Assembly: GCA_040400005.1 (NCBI GenBank)
Contig: JBBARC010000064.1
Coordinates: 1 to 14,280 of the forward strand
DNA: 14,280 nucleotides
Source: JBBARC01 sp040400005
Lineage (GTDB): Bacteria > Pseudomonadota > Alphaproteobacteria > Acetobacterales > Acetobacteraceae
Direction: 5' to 3'
The notes beneath the pieces are model-generated. The model was not told the DNA's origin, made no database searches, and worked only from the letters and a program-made list of their open reading frames with translations. Position numbers and translations under genes: made by a program. Shown one piece after another: positions 14,262 to 14,280 of this stretch; positions within the stretch are counted from its first letter, which is position 1; every line of letters starts with the position of its first letter.

Positions 14262-14280
14262 GGCAATTGGTTGACGGAGA

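Overview
The window reads as the chromosome of an alphaproteobacterium, most likely of the Rhodospirillales/Acetobacteraceae type. This is inferred from the kdsD-lptC-lptA-lptB block, the GC-rich coding bias and several families of short dispersed palindromic repeats at gene ends. No rRNA, tRNA, CRISPR array, transposase or phage gene is visible. Most genes are housekeeping or general metabolism.

Left part (1-3924). A repeat copy precedes an enoyl-CoA hydratase/isomerase gene (+). It converges on glyQ (-), the alpha subunit of tetrameric glycyl-tRNA synthetase, which here lacks the usual neighbouring glyS. Divergent from glyQ is a small four-helix membrane protein (+), whose 3' end overlaps that of a membrane-anchored GH17-type beta-glucanase/glucosyltransferase (-). 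A 123-bp inverted-repeat element fills much of the gap to the next gene.

Middle (3925-9226). A secreted (Tat-type) cholesterol-oxidase-like covalent flavoprotein (-) is followed by a 360-base non-coding stretch with a strong potential hairpin. Then come a DUF2076 protein with an in-frame 15-bp minisatellite and a Maf-type nucleotide pyrophosphatase (both +, 6 bases apart). A composite repeat island (7481-7656) follows, made of one palindrome plus two 63-bp tandem copies of another. After it lie the two subunits of succinyl-CoA:3-oxoacid CoA-transferase (scoA, scoB), split by 150 bases that hold a GC-rich dispersed repeat.

Right part (9223-14280). A membrane nitrilase related to apolipoprotein N-acyltransferase (-) ends in overlap with scoB. 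Divergently, kdsD-lptC-lptA-lptB (+) forms a tight operon for lipopolysaccharide: KdsD makes arabinose 5-phosphate for Kdo, and LptC, LptA and LptB are the bitopic anchor, periplasmic bridge and ATPase of the LPS exporter. A second copy of the GC-rich repeat lies just after lptB.

I do not see a convincing new multi-gene system. The points most worth a second look are the repeat families placed exactly at stop codons and inside an operon, the secreted oxidase with its structured leader, the Lnt-like enzyme with an altered active-site neighbourhood, and the orphan glyQ.
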